From contig JANYDQ010000128.1 in assembly GCA_025363555.1 (NCBI GenBank), positions 1 through 37,494 on the forward strand: 37,494 bases of DNA. Reading direction: 5' to 3'. The position numbers and the translations under genes were made by a program. Below, piece after piece: positions 1 through 8,115 of this stretch. The stretch is from Bacteroidota bacterium (GTDB lineage: Bacteria; Bacteroidota; Bacteroidia; 2-12-FULL-35-15). The notes below the pieces were generated by a model. The model did not search any database, was not told the DNA's origin, and saw nothing but the letters and a program-made list of their open reading frames with translations. How positions within the stretch are numbered: position 1 is the first letter of the stretch; each line of letters begins with the position of its first letter.

Positions 1-108
1 AATAATGCCCCAAAATAAATTACCTATACTTTCTTATTTTTATACCCAACAATTTTATTAGTTCCTCGATATTTTTTAATTACGCAGCCTTCTTGCAAAT
101 TTTTAAAT

Positions 109-633
109 TTACTCCTGCTGTAACAGGTATATAGTTACCACTTTATTTTGGTTGCTATTATTATTATTGAAATGCAGCGATTTTGTCATTTCCAAATCAA
201 TTACATCCATGAAAAGCATTATTCTTGCCATGAATACAGCATCACCTCCTAATACAGGATTTTGATATGCAACGTTTTCAAGTTGGGAAATTTCCGTGCT
301 ATCGTATTTGTACCAATATTCTATTGCCCTTGTGGTATCAGTATTATATGCTAATTCATTCAGATAAATGGTATTTACAATTTTTTGATTTGCTTCATCA
401 ATAACATACAGCAAGGCAGCAGCATGGTCTGTGGTCATTAAGCTATGCTCCAGAGACTTTCCTTTGGGAGTTAAGCCTTCGTCAAGCAATAAATTGGTTT
501 CAATTTCGGTAAGTGTGGAACCTTCTATGCTGGTGGAATGATGGGTAACAGAATAGAGGTTGAACTTATCAAAATGAATGCTTTCTGATAAATTTAACCG
601 TTGGTATTCTTCTATTAGTTCGGTAATTTGCAT
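109..633 (-). CDS. Chimeric ORF: Fic-family N-terminus joined to a T9SS-protein tail
   Basis: The 174-aa product is two unrelated parts. Residues 1 to about 80 read like the N-terminal region of Fic-domain AMP-transferases, including a HHSTSIEGS stretch that fits the [S/T]xxxE[G/N] inhibitory-helix motif and the LLLDEGLTPKG segment common in that family. The catalytic Fic core (HPFx[D/E]GNGR) is absent. From about residue 84 (IYLNELAYNTDTT, then LENVAYQNPVLGGDAVFMAR) it instead resembles the segment just upstream of the sorting domain in large Bacteroidota surface proteins, which usually reads like LxxIAxQCPxxGGxAVYxARAL. No sorting domain follows; the ORF ends in an Asn-rich tail. A catalytic AMP-transfer role is therefore not expected. 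It is probably a recombination remnant rather than a working gene. Family assignments are from memory of motifs, not from a search. Confidence 0.5.
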   Translation of the reverse strand: MQITELIEEYQRLNLSESIHFDKFNLYSVTHHSTSIEGSTLTEIETNLLLDEGLTPKGKSLEHSLMTTDHAAALLYVIDEANQKIVNTIYLNELAYNTDTTRAIEYWYKYDSTEISQLENVAYQNPVLGGDAVFMARIMLFMDVIDLEMTKSLHFNNNNSNQNKVVTIYLLQQE

Positions 634-730
634 ACAGCAAAAGTAAGTTATTTTGAATTACAATAAAATAAACTGAAACCATCTACTTTTTATTTTTGGA
701 TTATTTGCCTTGCAGCCCTTATTTTTAATC

Positions 731-768
731 AAAAAAAGCCCCCCTTTGTGTAGGCAAAGGAAGGCTTT
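731..768 (-). terminator. Rho-independent terminator of the 204-aa FN3-like gene
   Basis: An interrupted hairpin lies 50 bp past the stop of the gene ending at 818. AAAGCC (735-740) pairs with GGCTTT (763-768), and CCTTTG (743-748) pairs with CAAAGG (755-760), with a 2-nt internal mismatch and a 6-nt loop. On the minus strand the stem is followed by a run of seven T (complement of 731-737). Confidence 0.75.
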
Positions 769-817
769 ATTCAATTTTCAGTTTCGTATAGTTGCCCCGA
801 AACCGAAGGTACGCTAA

Positions 818-1432
818 CTACGGAACAATGATGTTCAAAATCACGCTCCAGGGATGAGTCCCGATTTTGTCGATATACGTTACCCTGAAATAGTAACGCT
901 TACCGCTTATCAAACCGGAAGCCATGCAGCTGGCTTTAGTGCCAGCATACAAGCTCTCCCAGCTTGCCTCATCAGCAGGAGTAAGTGAGAACTCAAACTG
1001 AAAAGTCGCTCTTTTCAAGCCTTTTGTTCTTAACTTCACTTCTCCCGGAACAGCTCCGTTGACTTTAATTCTAAAGTCGTTCGGGGGCTTCACCGAAACC
1101 CTTTTTACTTTCATCGCAGCACTTAAAATCGTTTCCGAAGCAGTGCTTGCGTCTAAGTTCGCGATGGTTTCTACATAGCCACCCAAACTAATGGTTGAAA
1201 GTTCCAAAATGTTGCGGAACACTTTAACCGTTGCTGTTTTCAACGGTCCACCCGCAGTAGCTGCCATTGCATTTTCCATATTCACTATGTCTGCAAGATA
1301 GCTCACCAAACTTGGACTTGGTGTAATAAACCGTAAGTTACCGGTCATCGCAACTAAAATGGCGCGGGCTAACGTAATCATTTGGGAGTTACTCAATTTC
1401 TTCATTCCCAATACTACAATAAAACGTATCAT
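818..1432 (-). CDS. FN3-like Bacteroidota protein (about 200 aa family)
   Basis: The 204-aa protein has two parts. Residues 10-105 are a predicted helical region with LSxxxMITLARAILVAMTGN, FITPSPSL and a long helix rich in A/T. Residues 110-204 form a fibronectin type III-like beta domain ending in SGLISGKRYYFRVTYIDKIGTHPWS, a typical FN3 F-G strand pattern. Proteins with this architecture are common in Bacteroidota but have no known role. No signal peptide is obvious. The start may be Met10 (1405) rather than Met1, since MKKLSNSQM resembles the usual family start; neither has a convincing ribosome-binding site. A related protein is encoded at 33754-34425. A terminator follows it, so it looks monocistronic. 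Confidence 0.65.
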   Translation of the reverse strand: MIRFIVVLGMKKLSNSQMITLARAILVAMTGNLRFITPSPSLVSYLADIVNMENAMAATAGGPLKTATVKVFRNILELSTISLGGYVETIANLDASTASETILSAAMKVKRVSVKPPNDFRIKVNGAVPGEVKLRTKGLKRATFQFEFSLTPADEASWESLYAGTKASCMASGLISGKRYYFRVTYIDKIGTHPWSVILNIIVP

Positions 1433-1545
1433 AGCTTTTTGATTTATTTTGTCTCCTCTCGCCCGCTCCGGCTGCGCGAAACGAAATTCAACGTTATTTA
1501 TTTTATTTAATTATGTGCCGGACTATCTTTTACTGTCTTTTCACT

Positions 1546-1944
1546 GTTTTTTGTACTTTGTCTGTCGTATCGTCCACCTTTCCTATCGTTTCTTCCACCT
1601 TTATGGTCGTATCGCCCACCTTTCCTGTCGTTTCTTCCACCTCTACGATGGTTTCTTCCACCTCTAGGATGGTTTCTTCCACCTTTCCTGTTGTATCGTC
1701 CATCTTTCCTGTCGTTTCTTCCACCTTGTCTGTCGTATCCTCCACCTTGTCGTTAGTATCGTCCGCTTTTACGATGGTATCGTCCACTTTTCCTGTCGTA
1801 TCGTCCACCTTTACGATAGTAGTTTCCGAATTGTCTGTCGTCTCGTCCACCTTTCCTGTTGTTTTTTCCGTTTAATTTGTTGTTAAATTCTATTTTACTG
1901 TTGTTTTGTCCGAATGGTCTGTAGTATTTGCGGCAATGTCTGTC
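1546..1944. repeat. 21-bp minisatellite (about 19 units)
   Basis: Units of exactly 21 bp are registered on the plus strand at 1546, 1567, 1588 and so on through 1861, with a consensus near GTATCGTCCACCTTTCCTGT(C). Degenerate units (starts at 1882, 1903, 1924) extend the same period into the gene body. Because 21 bp is seven codons the array stays open in several frames. In the frame of the 2217-1753 gene it encodes an Arg/Gly/Lys heptad close to (D/N)RKGGR(Y/N); in another minus frame it encodes an acidic heptad TTGKVEE. The sixth unit from the left among the less divergent central copies shows that substitutions, not indels, separate the copies. Confidence 0.9.
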
Positions 1945-2217
1945 GTAAATGCCGCTTATTTCTTCCATTAATTCGTTTATTCTCTTCAATTCCCTTTGTT
2001 TAATTTCATTGCTTTGAGCTGGCGTTGTCGTCTTTTCGCTTTCCAAATAAAAATGATTGGAGTTCAAAAAGTAAAACAACTCTTTTTCAAATTCATAATA
2101 TTCTTTCACAAACTGTTCAAGAGAATGTTTCGGCTCGGGCAGGGCATCCCATGTGTTTTTTACAACGAGAATAAAATCATCGTCAAACGGAGGTTGTATA
2201 TCATCAGGATTTTTCAT
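1753..2217 (-). CDS. Unknown protein with Arg/Gly-rich heptad tail, cut by a stop codon
   Basis: The 154-aa product starts MKNPDDIQPPFDDDF and has an acidic, helix-rich N-terminal region (about residues 1-95). From about residue 90 it becomes a heptad repeat rich in Arg, Lys, Gly and Tyr (RKGGRYD, RKSGRYH). Translation stops at TAA (1755-1753) inside the array. In the same frame the array then continues without any further stop to TAA at 1509-1507, which would give about 236 residues. The stop codon replaces a GAC/AAC/CAT codon of the consensus unit, so the gene looks nonsense-truncated, or the tail length is naturally variable. RG-rich tails often bind nucleic acid, but here that is only an inference. 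The N-terminal family is not recognised. It lies 71 bp downstream of the 193-aa gene on the same strand. Confidence 0.6.
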   Translation of the reverse strand: MKNPDDIQPPFDDDFILVVKNTWDALPEPKHSLEQFVKEYYEFEKELFYFLNSNHFYLESEKTTTPAQSNEIKQRELKRINELMEEISGIYDRHCRKYYRPFGQNNSKIEFNNKLNGKNNRKGGRDDRQFGNYYRKGGRYDRKSGRYHRKSGRY

Positions 2218-2288
2218 TTTTAAAAGTTTTTATTTTTATTCAGAAAGCAATTGTTGGTTTTTTTTAGCACTGCTCTCTACTAATCGGT

Positions 2289-2870
2289 TTACTGTCCCGC
2301 CTTTTTTATGCTTTTGGCGTGTTTAATCGGGAAACACATCCCATCTTCCAGCAGGAATTTATGCGGCAACGGGCAGGTGGTTCCGGGGTGAGTATGATTT
2401 TTATGCGACAGGCGAATACATTTGCCTTTGTGGAGGGGGCAGCGTTGAGGTTTTTTACTTTTCCGTATTTTATTATAAACCGCTCTAATTATTTTTTTGG
2501 CTGCATTTCTCATCCTGCTCCAAACCGATTTCTTTTTATATTCATTTTTTTGCCAGGTATTGTTCCTGTTCCTGCATTTTTGAATGTAGCCGGGGTTTTC
2601 CGCTTTTTCTTTTGCAATCCAGTGTTTGCTGAATTGCTTTTTGCTATGGAGAGAAGTGTCATCCAGGTTGGCTGTTCGCTCCTTGTTCTTAGCAATTTTT
2701 ACGTATTCTGGAATATAACTGATCAGATCGTCAACAGGGGCATCCTCATGCTCGGATATAATATTATGAGCAATATCAATTGAGGTAAGCCAGCTTTTGA
2801 ATTTTATTCTTTTTAAATATAATTCAATCGCTGCAAGAAATTTTGCATACTTAGAATTTGAGAATTCCAT
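2289..2870 (-). CDS. Unknown basic protein with Cys/His-rich C-terminus
   Basis: The 193-aa protein is not recognised. Residues 1-60 are mixed helical. Residues 65-140 are strongly basic (KKKSVWSRMRNAAKKIIRAVYNKIRKSKK). The last 55 residues hold four Cys and many His (CPLHKGKC, HKNHTHPGTTCPLPHKF, GMCFPIKH), an arrangement that could bind zinc. There is no signal peptide or membrane span. The basic centre and Cys/His cluster would suit a nucleic-acid-binding protein, but this is inference from composition only. The gene lies upstream of the minisatellite gene on the same strand and may be co-transcribed with it. Confidence 0.5.
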   Translation of the reverse strand: MEFSNSKYAKFLAAIELYLKRIKFKSWLTSIDIAHNIISEHEDAPVDDLISYIPEYVKIAKNKERTANLDDTSLHSKKQFSKHWIAKEKAENPGYIQKCRNRNNTWQKNEYKKKSVWSRMRNAAKKIIRAVYNKIRKSKKPQRCPLHKGKCIRLSHKNHTHPGTTCPLPHKFLLEDGMCFPIKHAKSIKKAGQ

Positions 2871-3103
2871 AACTACTACTTTATCAATTTACACACAACT
2901 ATATTATGTGCAGGGTGTCGCTATTTGATAAGTTTGCCTTTAGTAATTATTTCTTCATGCTTTATTTTTTGTGGGGTTATACACAGGTTATACGAAAAGC
3001 AATAAAAAAGGTTACAGTAAAATGAAAATAATTTTTCATCCCTTTTTATTCCCGTTTTCCCTCCTTAAAGACAATTCGTTTTAATTCGTTTATCTGTAAC
3101 CAT

Positions 3104-3111
3104 TATCTTTG
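3104..3111 (+). promoter_or_regulatory. Bacteroidota -7 box (TATCTTTG)
   Basis: TATCTTTG matches the Bacteroidota primary-sigma -7 consensus TAnnTTTG exactly and lies 14 bp before the ATG at 3126, implying a very short leader. No clear TTTG -33 box is present at the ideal spacing. Confidence 0.5.
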
Positions 3112-3125
3112 CAGAAAATTAAATA

Positions 3126-4136
3126 ATGGATTCATTAACTCATATCGTATTAGGGGCAGCTATCGGGGAAGCATTGTTGGGGAAAAAAATCGGGCGCAAA
3201 GCAATGCTCTGGGGAGCACTGGCAGATACTATTCCCGATTTTGATGTGTTGGCATCCCCATGCTTTACCAACGCACAGCAGCTTTTAGTACATCGCGGAA
3301 TCACTCATTCGTTTTTTTTCATCATCCTGGCATCAGTGCTGCTCGGTTTTTTATTTTATAAATATAACCGCAAAACAGCTGTGAGCCAAAAAGAATGGAC
3401 CACTTTGTTTTTTCTCGGAATGTTCACTCATATTCTTATTGATTCGTTTACCGGCTATGGCACCGGCTGGTTCGAGCCTTTCAGCAGTTACCGGGTTTCG
3501 TTCAATGCCATTTTTGTTGCTGATTTGTTTTATACCGTTCCGTTTCTCATCTGTGTAATCGTTGCCATTTGTGCAAAAAGCGGCTCTGTTACCAGGACGC
3601 GATGGAACAAAGCAGGGTTAATTATTTCTACCGGTTACCTGATTTTTACACTCGTAAATAAACAATACATCAATCACCAGATGAGGGCAGGATTAAATAA
3701 AAAAAATATTATTGTTTCCGATTTTGTAACCACTCCTACCCCTTTAAATAATATTTTGTGGACCGCTTACGCTGCTGATAACAAAGGTTTCTGGTTCGGA
3801 TACTATTCATTGCTCGATAAAACAAATGACATTAATTATTATCACGTAAATAAAAAAGAAGAGTTATTAAAACCTTTTGAAAACGATAAGGAAGTAAAAA
3901 TATTAAAGCAATTTTCGAAAGGTTATTATTGCATGTCCACCCACGACAGCGCCATTTATTTTAATGACATTCGTTTCGGACAAATGGGCGGATGGGATAA
4001 ACCTGATTCGACTTTTGTATTTTCTTTTAAACTGAATAAGAATGCAGATAATACCATGGCATTGAACCGCAGCAGGTTTAAAACTTCTTTTGGAGATGCT
4101 TTTTCTTCTTTAGTAAACAGAATAAAAGGCAGATAA
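3126..4136 (+). CDS. Membrane-bound metal-dependent hydrolase (YdjM/DUF457-like)
   Basis: The 336-aa protein opens with MDSLTHIVLGAAIGEALLG and continues with DTIPDFDV (Asp34, Asp38, Asp40) and HRGITHS (His56, His61). This is the conserved His/Asp pattern of the inner-membrane metal-dependent hydrolase family that includes E. coli YdjM. Further hydrophobic segments follow at about 62-80, 95-112, 135-155 and 165-180, with HILIDSFTGYGTGW between them. The C-terminal half (200-336) is soluble and probably faces outside. Family members are often called hydrolases, but their substrate is unknown. The gene converges on the DUF983 gene, with only 5 bp between the stop codons. Confidence 0.8.
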   Translation: MDSLTHIVLGAAIGEALLGKKIGRKAMLWGALADTIPDFDVLASPCFTNAQQLLVHRGITHSFFFIILASVLLGFLFYKYNRKTAVSQKEWTTLFFLGMFTHILIDSFTGYGTGWFEPFSSYRVSFNAIFVADLFYTVPFLICVIVAICAKSGSVTRTRWNKAGLIISTGYLIFTLVNKQYINHQMRAGLNKKNIIVSDFVTTPTPLNNILWTAYAADNKGFWFGYYSLLDKTNDINYYHVNKKEELLKPFENDKEVKILKQFSKGYYCMSTHDSAIYFNDIRFGQMGGWDKPDSTFVFSFKLNKNADNTMALNRSRFKTSFGDAFSSLVNRIKGR

Positions 4137-4141
4137 AGCAG

Positions 4142-4522
4142 TTATTGTTTTTTCATTTCCTTATACCTCACAAAAATATTAATCCAAACCAGGCGGGATG
4201 CGCGATAAAATATGGGCATTAATAGTATTTGAAGAATGGCGAATACCACAAGAAAAGTAATGGCATCAAAATTAAGCACCACGCACATGATAAGAAATAC
4301 AGAAACTCCAAATGCCACTGTTAATCCATAACTGACAAACATAGCCCCGTAATAATATCCCGTTTCGCGTTCGAAATCTTCATTACATACCGGGCAACGT
4401 TTATTCATTTTATCAAATTTCTTTAACCAGTATGGGTTTTTAGATTCAAAAAAATTACCTTGGTGGCAGCGGGGGCATTTGTTATTTAAAACGCTGTAAA
4501 GTGCAGATTGTTTGTACGACAT
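4142..4522 (-). CDS. DUF983 family membrane protein
   Basis: The 126-aa protein has two Cys pairs typical of DUF983: CPRC (Cys16, Cys19) and CPVC (Cys43, Cys46), probably a zinc ribbon. After these come ETGYYYGAMFVSYG and two transmembrane segments (about 60-82 and 88-108). The length and the Cys-rich cytoplasmic head followed by two spans fit the family well. DUF983 has no established function; it is widespread in Bacteroidota and Alphaproteobacteria. The gene is monocistronic here, converging on the hydrolase gene. Confidence 0.88.
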   Translation of the reverse strand: MSYKQSALYSVLNNKCPRCHQGNFFESKNPYWLKKFDKMNKRCPVCNEDFERETGYYYGAMFVSYGLTVAFGVSVFLIMCVVLNFDAITFLVVFAILQILLMPIFYRASRLVWINIFVRYKEMKKQ

Positions 4523-4586
4523 AAAATAAATGTATAGTACAAAGATACCGTTAATGATGGCAGTAACTCAATTAATACAATAAAGT

Positions 4587-7500
4587 TTATTGTACTAAGG
4601 TAACACTTCCAATGTATTTACGTGCGTTTTTTAAATTATCAACGATATTAAACACATATACATAAACATCAGCCGGCATTGATTCTGTTCCGTTATTTAC
4701 TCTTCCATTCCAATGCCTGTTGATATCGTTCGAAAAGAAAATCAATTCGCCCCAGCGATTATAAATACTCATTTCATACGATTTAATATTGGTTCCTTTT
4801 CCATAAAACTCATCGTTTTTGCCATCTTCGCCAGGGGTAAATGCATTAGGAACATAAAAGGTAAATTCGGGGGTAATGTCTATACACAAGGTAGTGGAAT
4901 CAGCGCATGCCCCATTGGTAACTTTTAATTTTACGCAGTACGTACCTGTATCAGCATACCGGTGCGAAGGATTTGTTTCAGTGCTGGTATTGGTTGCGGG
5001 GTCTGCAAAATCTCCAAAGTTCCAGTAATACTGCAACGAATTAACCGATTGATTAGTGAAGTGAACATCCGGGGTAAATTCCGATGTGGCAAGCGGAGCA
5101 TAAAAAACAGCAACAGGTGTTGGATTAACAATAACCGAAGCAGTGGCAGTACCGCTGCATCCGCCCGTAGTTCCGGTAACTGTATAAGTAGTACTCGTTA
5201 ATGGAGAAGCATCTGCAGTATTTATTCCTGTTGACGTTGCCCCCGAACTCCATACATAAGTAGTACCACCGTTGGCACTTAAATGTGCAACATCTCCCGA
5301 ACAAATAGCAGCTCCCGTGGCAGTAATAGTTATGGATGCACCCACCGTAACTGTAGATACGGCAGTACCAGAACAGCCTGCCATGGTGCCGGTTACTGTA
5401 TAAGTAGTGGTAGTAATAGGAGATGCCGTAGCCATGCCAACCCCGGTAGCTGTTGCGCCTGCACTCCAGGTATAAGTAGCAGCCCCTGTGGCTGTTAAGG
5501 TTGCTGTCATTCCCTGGCAAATGAATGGTGAATTCACGAGAACAACAGGCACCGGATTTATAGTAACAGTGGCAACAGCAGTTCCCGAGCAGCTTCCCGT
5601 GTTGCCGGTTACCGTATAGGTGGTAGTAGTTGCCGGTGATGCCGTGGCAGAATTTCCACCCAAAGTGGTTGCAGTTGCCCCTGCACTCCATGCGTAGGTA
5701 GTTGCCCCGCTGGCAGCAAGCAGCGCTGTTTGCCCGAGACAGATGCCCTGTGAGTTAACAAGCAGGGTTAAACCTGCAGAAACGGTAACAGTGGCTACAG
5801 CACTGCCGGTGCAGCTTCCCGTAGTCCCGGTAACGGTGTAGGTAGTCGTTGCTGCCGGAGATACATTCGCAGTATCTGCTCCTGCATTGGCAACCCCTCC
5901 GCTCCAGGTATAGGTCGTGCCCCCGGTGGCGGTTAGTGTAGCCGTTTGTCCCGAACAAATGCTGGGCGAGTTCACTCCAATGTTTAATCCCGCAGCAATG
6001 ATAACGGTAGTTTGTGCAGTATCGCTGCAACCAAACGAATTGGTGGCGGTAAGTGTATAAGTGGTAGTAACCGTTGGCGATACCGTTGGGGTAAGCGTGG
6101 TCGAACCCGTCATACCAGTAGTTGGCGCCCACACATAAGTGGGCGAAGCAGGGTTATTGAAGTTCAATGTCCAGTTATTTATCGTTCCTAAATCACCGCC
6201 AGCATCATCTCCGGCTTCCAGCGTCCAGTTACCGTTCGCACCTGCGCACCCCTGCGAAGCAGTAATAAATGCCGACCATGCAGCAGCACCTCCGGCAGGT
6301 ACAAAAGTTCCGTTAAACGGAGCAACCCCCGAACCAATAGCAGTAGAAGCCGATGGAGTAAAAGTGGTATTAGTAAAATTATCTCCAGCGCCCCCGTTAT
6401 TATTAATTAACTGTATGCTGTTTCCGCAAGGGTCAAACAGGTACACGATTAAATCCGCATCAAACGTATGGCTCATGTTTAATGTAATTCCTGTAAACGT
6501 CCACCCGGGGTTTAAACCTGTTACCGAAAGCGTGGAAGTAGCAAACGACCCTCCGGTTCCTGTCCATCCGAAAGGAACTCCCGAGTCTGGCACTGCCACA
6601 TTATTATTTGCACCGCTACTGTTAAAAGTAGCCGGAATGTTAGACGGACCTCCAACCACTGCGCTAAGCATAGCACTTTGCCCTGAACACACCGTCATTC
6701 CGCCCGAAGCAGTTACAGTCGGGGCTGCCAGCACCGTTACCTGGTGAGAAACCGTACTCGTTCCCGCACCGCTGTTGGTAATAGTTTCTTGCACCGTATA
6801 TATTCCCGCAGCAGCATACACATGTGAAGGGTTTTGATAGGTACCTGCCGTACTTCCCGAAAGCAGCGCTGTTCCGTCACCAAAATCCCATGTCCAGCTC
6901 GTAATTGGTGTTCCGCTGGTGGATAAATCAGTAAATTGTGTAGCCACTCCCTGGCAAACAGTAGTAGCAGAAAAATTAGCAACAATAACAATACAAAAGC
7001 TCTGCGCATTATAATACAAACCCGAGCCCCCTGTAAATCCCCAATAAACATTAGGATTTCCGCCAAATACATTCGCAATAATATTGCCAGTATACGTCAG
7101 TCGTATCACCCCGTCAAACCACACCTGCATCGTTTGTGTGCCCGGGTTCCACGCTATCCGCAGGGTATGGTTAATACAATCTTCCACATTAAACTGCGAA
7201 GAACTTGCCGGCACCGGACCCGCCAGGTTATTAGCAGTACTATGGTTTACATCGCCATTCGAATTAATAGAAATATGGTCATACCAGGGGTCGAAATCAG
7301 GTATGGAGTTTTGATAAGTATCAATATATATACCCAGCGAAGGACTCACTCCCCCCAGCCCCATGCCGTTTCCGCTCACCCCCACATTGGTGCTTTGTGC
7401 CTGCAGCCCGAAACAAATACCATCCGCACCTGCTGTGTCACACCCCAAATTAACAAAAAAAGTAAAATCGAAAGCATTCGAAAGGTCTATCAGGCTGGTG

Positions 7501-7658
7501 TTCCATATAGAACCTACCTGCCCCCCTGTATTAGGGGTTATCTGGTAGCAATTACCTCCCAGCGCTGCCCCGTTCCCGTTTATTTGATATTGTGCTTCTC
7601 CCTGTTTAAAGGCAAACAGTAAGGTAAAAAGTAAGAGGTAAATAATTTCTTTTTTCAT
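4587..7658 (-). CDS. Secreted lectin/PKD/P-domain/Ig-repeat adhesin with T9SS type B signal
   Basis: I start translation at 7658, giving MKKEIIYLLLFTLLFAFKQGEAQ, a clear signal peptide; the frame is open 36 codons further upstream but that extension is not signal-like. The 1023-aa product reads, in order: L-type lectin-like domain (about 24-222, with DGICFGLQAQ, GIYIDTYQN and HTLRIAWNP); PKD domain (226-308, WTWDFGDGT and YTVQETITN); a proprotein-convertase P-like domain (346-496, FDADLIVYLFDPCGN and GNWTLEAGDDAGGDLGTINN); one degenerate and four clear Ig-like repeats of about 72-75 residues (505-843, each with ICxGQTATLTATG and TTTTYTVTGTTGSC); a second PKD (about 845-925); and a C-terminal type B gliding-associated sorting domain (about 933-1023, VPNAFTPGEDGKNDEF, IYNRWGELIF, WNGR). 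It should be exported by Sec and T9SS and held on or released from the cell surface. Binding of glycans is likely, target unknown. Confidence 0.9.
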   Translation of the reverse strand: MKKEIIYLLLFTLLFAFKQGEAQYQINGNGAALGGNCYQITPNTGGQVGSIWNTSLIDLSNAFDFTFFVNLGCDTAGADGICFGLQAQSTNVGVSGNGMGLGGVSPSLGIYIDTYQNSIPDFDPWYDHISINSNGDVNHSTANNLAGPVPASSSQFNVEDCINHTLRIAWNPGTQTMQVWFDGVIRLTYTGNIIANVFGGNPNVYWGFTGGSGLYYNAQSFCIVIVANFSATTVCQGVATQFTDLSTSGTPITSWTWDFGDGTALLSGSTAGTYQNPSHVYAAAGIYTVQETITNSGAGTSTVSHQVTVLAAPTVTASGGMTVCSGQSAMLSAVVGGPSNIPATFNSSGANNNVAVPDSGVPFGWTGTGGSFATSTLSVTGLNPGWTFTGITLNMSHTFDADLIVYLFDPCGNSIQLINNNGGAGDNFTNTTFTPSASTAIGSGVAPFNGTFVPAGGAAAWSAFITASQGCAGANGNWTLEAGDDAGGDLGTINNWTLNFNNPASPTYVWAPTTGMTGSTTLTPTVSPTVTTTYTLTATNSFGCSDTAQTTVIIAAGLNIGVNSPSICSGQTATLTATGGTTYTWSGGVANAGADTANVSPAATTTYTVTGTTGSCTGSAVATVTVSAGLTLLVNSQGICLGQTALLAASGATTYAWSAGATATTLGGNSATASPATTTTYTVTGNTGSCSGTAVATVTINPVPVVLVNSPFICQGMTATLTATGAATYTWSAGATATGVGMATASPITTTTYTVTGTMAGCSGTAVSTVTVGASITITATGAAICSGDVAHLSANGGTTYVWSSGATSTGINTADASPLTSTTYTVTGTTGGCSGTATASVIVNPTPVAVFYAPLATSEFTPDVHFTNQSVNSLQYYWNFGDFADPATNTSTETNPSHRYADTGTYCVKLKVTNGACADSTTLCIDITPEFTFYVPNAFTPGEDGKNDEFYGKGTNIKSYEMSIYNRWGELIFFSNDINRHWNGRVNNGTESMPADVYVYVFNIVDNLKNARKYIGSVTLVQ

Positions 7659-8115
7659 AATAGAATAAAAATTAACTGAATAAAAGTACCAAATTAATTT
7701 AACCGCGCGCCTAAATAGTTTTGCTTCCTGCTTTAAAGGACTATGAAAACAGCCGAAAGGGTGCACCTGTTTTCAAACAAAAATTTTTTGGTTTGCATAA
7801 ATTTTTTCAGACCCTCCGCTTTAGGATAGTCAGCGTGTTAAGTATCTCGTTTGCCTCCGGCAGTCGCTGTATTGTTCGCTCGTTTTTTTCTTCCCTCCTG
7901 CCTGTTTTTTTATTTGTCTCATTTCTTTTGTATGCCTCCCATTTCTCTGTAATCTAGTAGCAGGATTATTAATTTTACACCAAATTTATTTCGAAAGACA
8001 CATTACCTCTTTCATCATTCTCATCGTCATCTTAATTTATTATCTATCTTTATTCGCTTTTTAAAAAATAACAGGTACAGGTGACCTCTGGGGAGGTGGT
8101 TAAATAAAAATTTAA
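7659..8115. other. Divergent intergenic region between adhesin and phosphatase genes
   Basis: This 457-bp stretch separates the adhesin (minus) and the TPR-SpoIIE gene (plus). Short ORFs here show no coding character. Visible signals are an 8-bp inverted repeat GAAAACAG (7745-7752)/CTGTTTTC (7767-7774), a -7-like TATCTTTA at 8045-8052 and a small 5-bp stem ACCTC/GAGGT (8084-8097) 18 nt before the ATG at 8116. No gene or RNA is recognised. Confidence 0.4.

Noticed and set aside
1530-1850. Minus-strand ORF of 106 aa with acidic heptads (TTGKVEE)
   Set aside because: It is a shifted frame of the same array; the Arg/Gly frame joins the upstream gene and is preferred.
1513-1875. Plus-strand ORF of 120 aa with Ser/Thr/Val heptads
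   Set aside because: It is the opposite-strand reading of the 21-bp minisatellite, which stays open in several frames because the unit is seven codons long.
1546-1881. CRISPR array
   Set aside because: The 21-bp units are contiguous with no spacers and lie in coding frame.
6139-6747. Plus-strand ORF of 202 aa inside the adhesin gene
   Set aside because: Its Pro/Ala/Val-rich composition mirrors the complementary strand of the repeat-rich adhesin; no start signal or independent gene evidence.
7659-7766. 36-codon N-terminal extension of the adhesin
   Set aside because: The extension is not signal-like and the internal MKKEIIYLLLFTLLFAF forms a proper signal peptide.
7721-7957. 78-aa plus ORF in the 7.7-kb gap
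   Set aside because: Low-complexity Phe/Ser-rich translation with no motif; probably non-coding intergenic sequence.
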